NCBI GenBank assembly: GCA_028564925.1
Contig: CM053030.1
Location: 270,036,199 to 270,100,198, forward strand
Length of the DNA stretch: 64,000 nt
Reading direction: 5' to 3'
DNA from: Lithobates sylvaticus
Taxonomy: Eukaryota; Chordata; Amphibia; Anura; Ranidae
Shown: positions 59,608 to 64,000 of the stretch, piece by piece
Layout of the letters: the number at the start of each line of letters is the position of its first letter
Numbering within the stretch: the stretch's first letter is position 1
Notes under the pieces: model-generated
The model's database searches: none
What the model was told of the DNA's origin: nothing
Seen by the model: the letters and a program-made list of their open reading frames with translations, nothing else
Position numbers and translations under genes: made by a program

Positions 59608-60654
59608 TGCAGAAAGTGAGCTACTATTACTTACTATATACCTGTGTGGAGAATGATGGTGGTGTGTCACTCAGTGGCAAAGCGGCACATGTTGGGAAGC
59701 ACAACAAGGTAAGACCATTATGGACTGTTCCATAAGAGCTGTTGCTGCGCATGTTGAAAACCACAACACGTTAAGAAAGTTAGGGACTGTTCTATGGGTA
59801 CTGGTTTTGAAACGCATGTCAGGGAGAAAACAGTTATGGACTGTTCAATAGGAGCTGTGTCTGAAGAAGGGTGGTATGCGCCTGTTTAGGCGCAAAGCGG
59901 AATATGTTGGATTCAATATGCTGGGATCCATACATTGACAGTGTCCCGGAGAACAGGATGCCCTCCCCGGGTGGAATGTAACCAGTCATACCTCCTATTT
60001 TCATTAGACTAAAAGCTTCACTCTATGAGAGGTACTCTGCATGACAATGCTGGCTCCGATCTGTCTATGAGAATCAAAGATGAACCTAACTGAAAGAGAT
60101 AATGGAGGTGGGGCACCAGAGATCAAACCCGAAGATTAGACAACAGTCAGATCAAGTGCAATTCATGGAAAGACACTGCCCCTCAGAGACCACTTGTGGC
60201 AGGATGATCAGAATCAGTATAGCAGAAATATTATGGTGGAGGATACACCCCAGAGACACTGATTCGTCAACAAGAAAAAGTTGGGCAGGCAAGGGGATGC
60301 GGTGTGAATGAGATGTGTTTGTCAAAAGGGAATGTTTCTCACACAACTGCCTCTTTCTACATGCAGAGGTCAAGCCATGAGGACGTGCAAAGTATATTAT
60401 TGTATTGTATTTTGACTGTATGCTATGTCATTTTATAACCCCTTTAATACATGGTAGCTTTCTTATTTCCTTGGGAAATAAATGAGATTTGATTATTCTT
60501 AAGCTGTGTGTTTGGTTTCATAGCTAACATTGCATTATTGTGATATTAACAGTAGCATGCACTCAGTGTTTTAATAGACTAACTAATCTACAGGGACTAG
60601 ACAAAGTAATACATACACAGGTATATAGTAAGTAATAGTAGATTTCTTTCTACA
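59608..60654 (+). mobile_element. LTR-like end of the second retrovirus fossil
   Basis: It ends CTACA at 60654, directly before ATTGGAACCCCAGAGG, which lies where a primer-binding site belongs. AATAAA near 60477 and blocks shared with the minus-strand copy support LTR identity. The outer edge is placed at 59608, where 40 bases mirror the inner end; this edge is uncertain. The element is a fossil of unclear age, less diverged in the leader than the left-hand copy. Confidence 0.5.
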
Positions 60655-60915
60655 ATTGGAACCCCAGAGGCGTGTAGAATAAAGTTTTTTCTTCTGCACA
60701 GAATTAACAAACCCTAATGTATTTTTGTTTTGAGTCCTGGTAAGCATAAATCCTCAAAGACACCCAGAACTGAAAATCCTCTCTAGTGTGGACAAGATTG
60801 GCGCTGGCTCGCAAATTCTGAAACCACGCTTGGATGATCATGAAAATTCTGTGAAAAATTTCATCAGCTAGCGGACGCGCAACAAATCTGGTGAGATCTT
60901 TTTTTTTTTTTATCC

Positions 60916-60918
<3 letters not shown>

Positions 60919-60978
<60 letters not shown>
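60919..60978 (+). repeat. (AT)n microsatellite
   Basis: About 30 uninterrupted AT units. Confidence 0.95.
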
Positions 60979-60981
<3 letters not shown>

Positions 60982-61137
60982 ATTGCTAATGCAAAGTGTT
61001 AGAATACTTGTAGCTGGTCAAAAGGACTGGTGAGTACGGGCTGATCACCCTTGGTTAGGAATTGACAGGAATTACCATAAATCTTTGAGGGGAAAAAGTG
61101 ATAAAGATATTGTTATTTTAAAATAAAAATAAAAAAT

Positions 61138-61246
61138 GACGTCACTTCCGGTGTCCGTGTATCCTACGCGTGTCGTCACCGATCCCCGATGAAGTCACGT
61201 GACGGTGACGACACGCGTAGGATACACGGACACCGGAAGTGACGTC
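61138..61246. repeat. Perfect 43-bp inverted repeat
   Basis: 61138-61180 and 61204-61246 are exact reverse complements, with a 23-base loop. Starting in the loop, the right half reads CCCGATGAAGTCACGTGACG...ACACGCGTAGG, resembling a decayed hammerhead layout. Confidence 0.95.
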
Positions 61247-62442
61247 AGACGCGAGCCCGATGCTCGTTTTCCTACCCTGATCCTGAACTAATTTTAAATG
61301 TGAGTCTGTATTTTCTTTGCTACTGTAAAATAAATCGCCTTGTTTAGAAATACTACACTAGATAGTCCTCTCTTGCTTTCATATCAATATGTGTGATGTA
61401 TGCTGAGCGGTTCCGGTCCCTGAAGTGACAGCCAGCCCCTAGTACCAGAGAAGGAAGAGCCTGTGAGTGACAGCCAGACCCCATCCCCCTGGAGTGATCA
61501 TATACCTCCCTGTTTTTTGTTCAAGGCTGCTTACCTTGCAGCAGTAAGGTAACCATTTAGGACACCCACGGGTGTCCCAGACCACCGAAGAACCCCAGCA
61601 CAAAAGCACCTACGACCCACAGTGTCACCTTATTGAAGATTCACCAGCACCAATTTTTCTTCACTATTGAGAGTCGCAGAGTTAACAACATTGCAGCACC
61701 ACCGTTCTATTCAATTTTTCCCTCTCTCCCTCACAGTCATCCCACGCTTTAGCGTTTTATGAACTTTTATGTGATTGTGAATTTTATGCGATTATGTACT
61801 TTGATGCAATTATGAGCTTTTTATGCGATTATTTATTTAACATGCGATTATAATAATTTTAACTGGATAATTCCATGCACTCAGTATCTTTACTGCATTC
61901 CCCTTTCCTTCACCCATTCACTTGCAACACTGCTTAGTGTGCATGCGATTTCCCAGCAATTTTGCACCAATCGCTTGATTTTATAGCAATCTGCACATTT
62001 CACCACTCTTCTTTTCTTTATGTTGGATTTTAGCATATTTCATGCACTCTAGTCACACTTGACGTTATTATTTATAGGTTTTATTAATTTTTGTATTCAA
62101 GTCCATCTATTTATTGTGCCAATATTTTTGCACCTCTAATGTATGCTGTATATTATTGACATTCAGCCCAACTATTCAGTATATCCTTTGGGAGCGCAAC
62201 ACCACATATTGATTTATTCCATTTACTTTCTGGGTACTGTTTGACCTCTCGGTGTTGCTGCAAACCATCCCTTTTAATTCATTTACCCACCCCATAGTAG
62301 CGCGGAAATACCAATACCTTTATAAACGTTGGTATCTGTTTTTTTTTTTTGGCTGGTTGTTTATCTGTGTTGCATTGTAACCAACTGTTGCAAAAACAGG
62401 TTTCATAAGCTTCAGTGTAGAGAGCTTGCTAATTAGCATATC

Positions 62443-64000
62443 AATGGAAGCCATTGAACTTTTCATTGCCAAACATGGTAGTATTAGATTTCAATCTACA
62501 CAAGAGAGTGAATTGACACAACAATTTAGTGAGCTTTTGAGACAATGTACTACACATAACGTTGTCATAAGTAATAAGGCAAGAAATGGCAAGAAACAGA
62601 GAATGGCCAATTCCTTATGCATGTTGCTGAGAATGAAATAAATTGCGGAACGAAAAGAATTAGAATGGTTTGCTGAAAGAAAACAATTCATCGAACAGGT
62701 ACAAAGTGTAACGGAAAATACCGTATATACTCGAGTATAGGCCGACCCGAATTTAAGCCGAGGCACCTAATTTTACCACAAACAACTGGGAAAACTTATT
62801 GACTCGAGTATAAGCCTAGGGTGAGAAATGCGCAGCTACTGTAAGTGGAAAAGAGGGTCAACGATGCCCATTTGCAGCCTCACTGTGCCCATGCAGATGG
62901 ACACAGTTGACCGATTTGGGGCCCTGTATCTCGGGGTCACTTAGTGCTAGGAACCCCATCTTTGGATATGTTGTAGTGCTAATTCCACTGGGTTGGAATA
63001 CAACATTTGGGGTTCCTAGCACCAAGTGTCCCTGAGATATGGGGCCCCAAATTCGGGTCAGAAAATCTCAAGCACTTTTCTGCAGCAGAGAATGACATTT
63101 TCTGAACCGACTTTGGGGCCCTGTATCTCAGGGCCACTTAGTGCTAGGAGCCCCATCTTTGGATATGTTGTAGTACTAGTTTAACTGAGTTTGAATGCCA
63201 AATTTGGGGTTCCTAGCTCTAAGTGTCCCCGAGATACGGGGCCCCAAAGTCGGGTCGGAAATTTTTTTTTTGCTGCAGAAAAGTGCTTGACTCGAGTATA
63301 AGCCGAGGGGGGCACTTTCAGCACAAAAAAATGTGCTGAAAAACTCGGCTTATACTCGAGTATATACGGTATATTAATTATGGTTGAAAAGGCCGATGCA
63401 CAAGCGTGTAGTCAGATTGAACAATTAGTGAAGGAAAAATGGGAATTGGAACAGAGATTAGATGAATTAGGAAAAACGTGTAAGTTAAGAGAAAGTTGCA
63501 TTGCCTTTTTGAATCAAAGGAAGGCTGAGAATTTGCAGGTTATCACACTGCTTAAGGAGGAATTACAGGGTGCACAGGTGTTATCCTCCAAACATGCAAT
63601 AGCCGAATGTGCAATGGTGGAGGTACCCTCCGCACATGCTCAGTGTACAAAAAAAAAAATAGAAGTGGAACATGAAGAAAACCTGTATGCTATTGTTGCT
63701 GCAAATGATATTACTATGATGGGAATCAATGTTGGAGATGTAAATAAAAACGTGATAACTGCGCTTGAAATTGATTCAGCAGACGATGAAAGTGTAAAGT
63801 CTGTTCATTCCAATCGTAGTAATATTATCCAGCAATGTGGGTTTTCAGCGCCATATGATCAAAGAAGGGCCTATGCAAGGAAACCAGAGCTAAAATGTTT
63901 TTTGTGTAAAAGGGGAGGTCACATCGCAAAATATTGTTGGGTGAATAGCGATATCAAAAGAAGATCATACCCGAAAACGACCCCAAGGCATTATGAATGT
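62443..64000 (+). mobile_element. Gag-like region of the second retrovirus fossil
   Basis: Related along its length to the gag-like ORF at 3294-4361: the same start (MEAIELFIAKHG), coiled-coil part, acidic part, and a CCHC-type zinc knuckle near 63895-63945 with an aromatic or polar variation at its first position. It is split by a TA-flanked MITE (62721-63369), is broken elsewhere in a few places, and runs off the right edge, so pol cannot be judged. Confidence 0.7.
62721..63369. mobile_element. TA-flanked MITE (649 bp) in the gag-like region
   Basis: Inverted ends CCGTATATACTCGAGTATA... and ...TATACTCGAGTATATACGG are flanked by TA (62719-62720, 63370-63371), suggesting Tc1/mariner-type mobilisation. 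Inside, a unit of about 190 bp (62910-63063 and 63103-63257) occurs twice, and each unit folds on itself (GGGGCCCTGTATCTC / GAGATATGGGGCCCC). Confidence 0.85.

Larger units (their letters stand above)
60655..62442 (+). other. Leader of the second retrovirus fossil, with foreign sequence
   Basis: The leader proper is seen at 60655-60899 and again at about 62345-62442, just before gag. Between them lies about 1.4 kb not present in the left copy: an (AT)n run (60919-60978), the 43-bp hairpin (61138-61246) and AT-rich sequence ending GGGAGCGCAACACCACATATTG (about 62190-62212). The insert resembles Penelope-type terminal sequence, which is inference. Confidence 0.55.

Noticed and set aside
59860-59905. 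A third hammerhead-like motif (CTGAAGAAGG...GCGCAAAGCGG)
   Set aside because: The core is incomplete and the stems do not pair in the needed layout.
62910-63257. microRNA genes
   Set aside because: The hairpins are long, imperfect and part of a MITE; no sign of a conserved mature arm can be seen from sequence alone.

Overview
The window is repeat-dense vertebrate DNA, most likely from a frog with a large genome. This is inferred from the mix of transposon families: L1-type LINEs, Tc1/mariner, piggyBac and many TTAA-flanked short elements, hAT and Harbinger MITEs, a Penelope-like element with a GIY-YIG domain, and an unusual endogenous retrovirus family. I found no convincing host exon, tRNA, rRNA or CRISPR array. 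Everything with coding content belongs to a mobile element.

Layout. 1-5.9 kb: minus-strand endogenous retrovirus fossil (env-like, gag-like, leader, LTR). 5.9-16.1 kb: minus-strand Penelope-like element (PLE), whose 3' region was hit by an L1-type LINE ('LINE C', 19-bp target duplication); LINE C itself carries a Harbinger MITE, a hAT MITE and a TTAA-type fragment. 16.06-17.67 kb: complete Tc1 transposon with a nonfunctional transposase. 18-24.5 kb: mostly unassigned sequence with a solo LTR, a Tc1 fragment and small repeats. 24.5-29.3 kb: decayed L1 ('LINE D') split by a 1.16-kb TTAA-flanked element. 29.3-33.3 kb: mostly unassigned. 33.4-36.4 kb: decayed piggyBac with a Harbinger MITE inside. 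36.8-38.5 kb: an unclassified retroelement-like unit, here 'element E', with a possible intron, a pyrimidine tract and a hammerhead-like motif. 38.7-41.2 kb: minus-strand L1 fragment ('LINE E'). 41.2-53.0 kb: a nested stack in which LINE A is interrupted by a TTAA MITE, a hAT element with a minisatellite, and a Tc1 transposon, and the Tc1 is interrupted by an L1 ('L1 B') with both ORFs open. 53.9-58.3 kb: a palindrome with arms of about 2 kb built from element E. 58.3-64 kb: a second E end, then a plus-strand copy of the same retrovirus family running off the right edge, carrying a TA-flanked MITE.

The two most intact coding units are L1 B (380-aa ORF1, 1274-aa ORF2, clear target duplication) and the 340-aa Tc1 transposase that L1 B has separated from its 5' inverted repeat. 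Target duplications and preserved empty sites let much of the insertion order be read directly. The most unusual structures are the E palindrome, the hammerhead-like motifs in element E, a perfect 43-bp hairpin at 61.1 kb, and the inverted retroviral leader segments around 58.3-60.9 kb.
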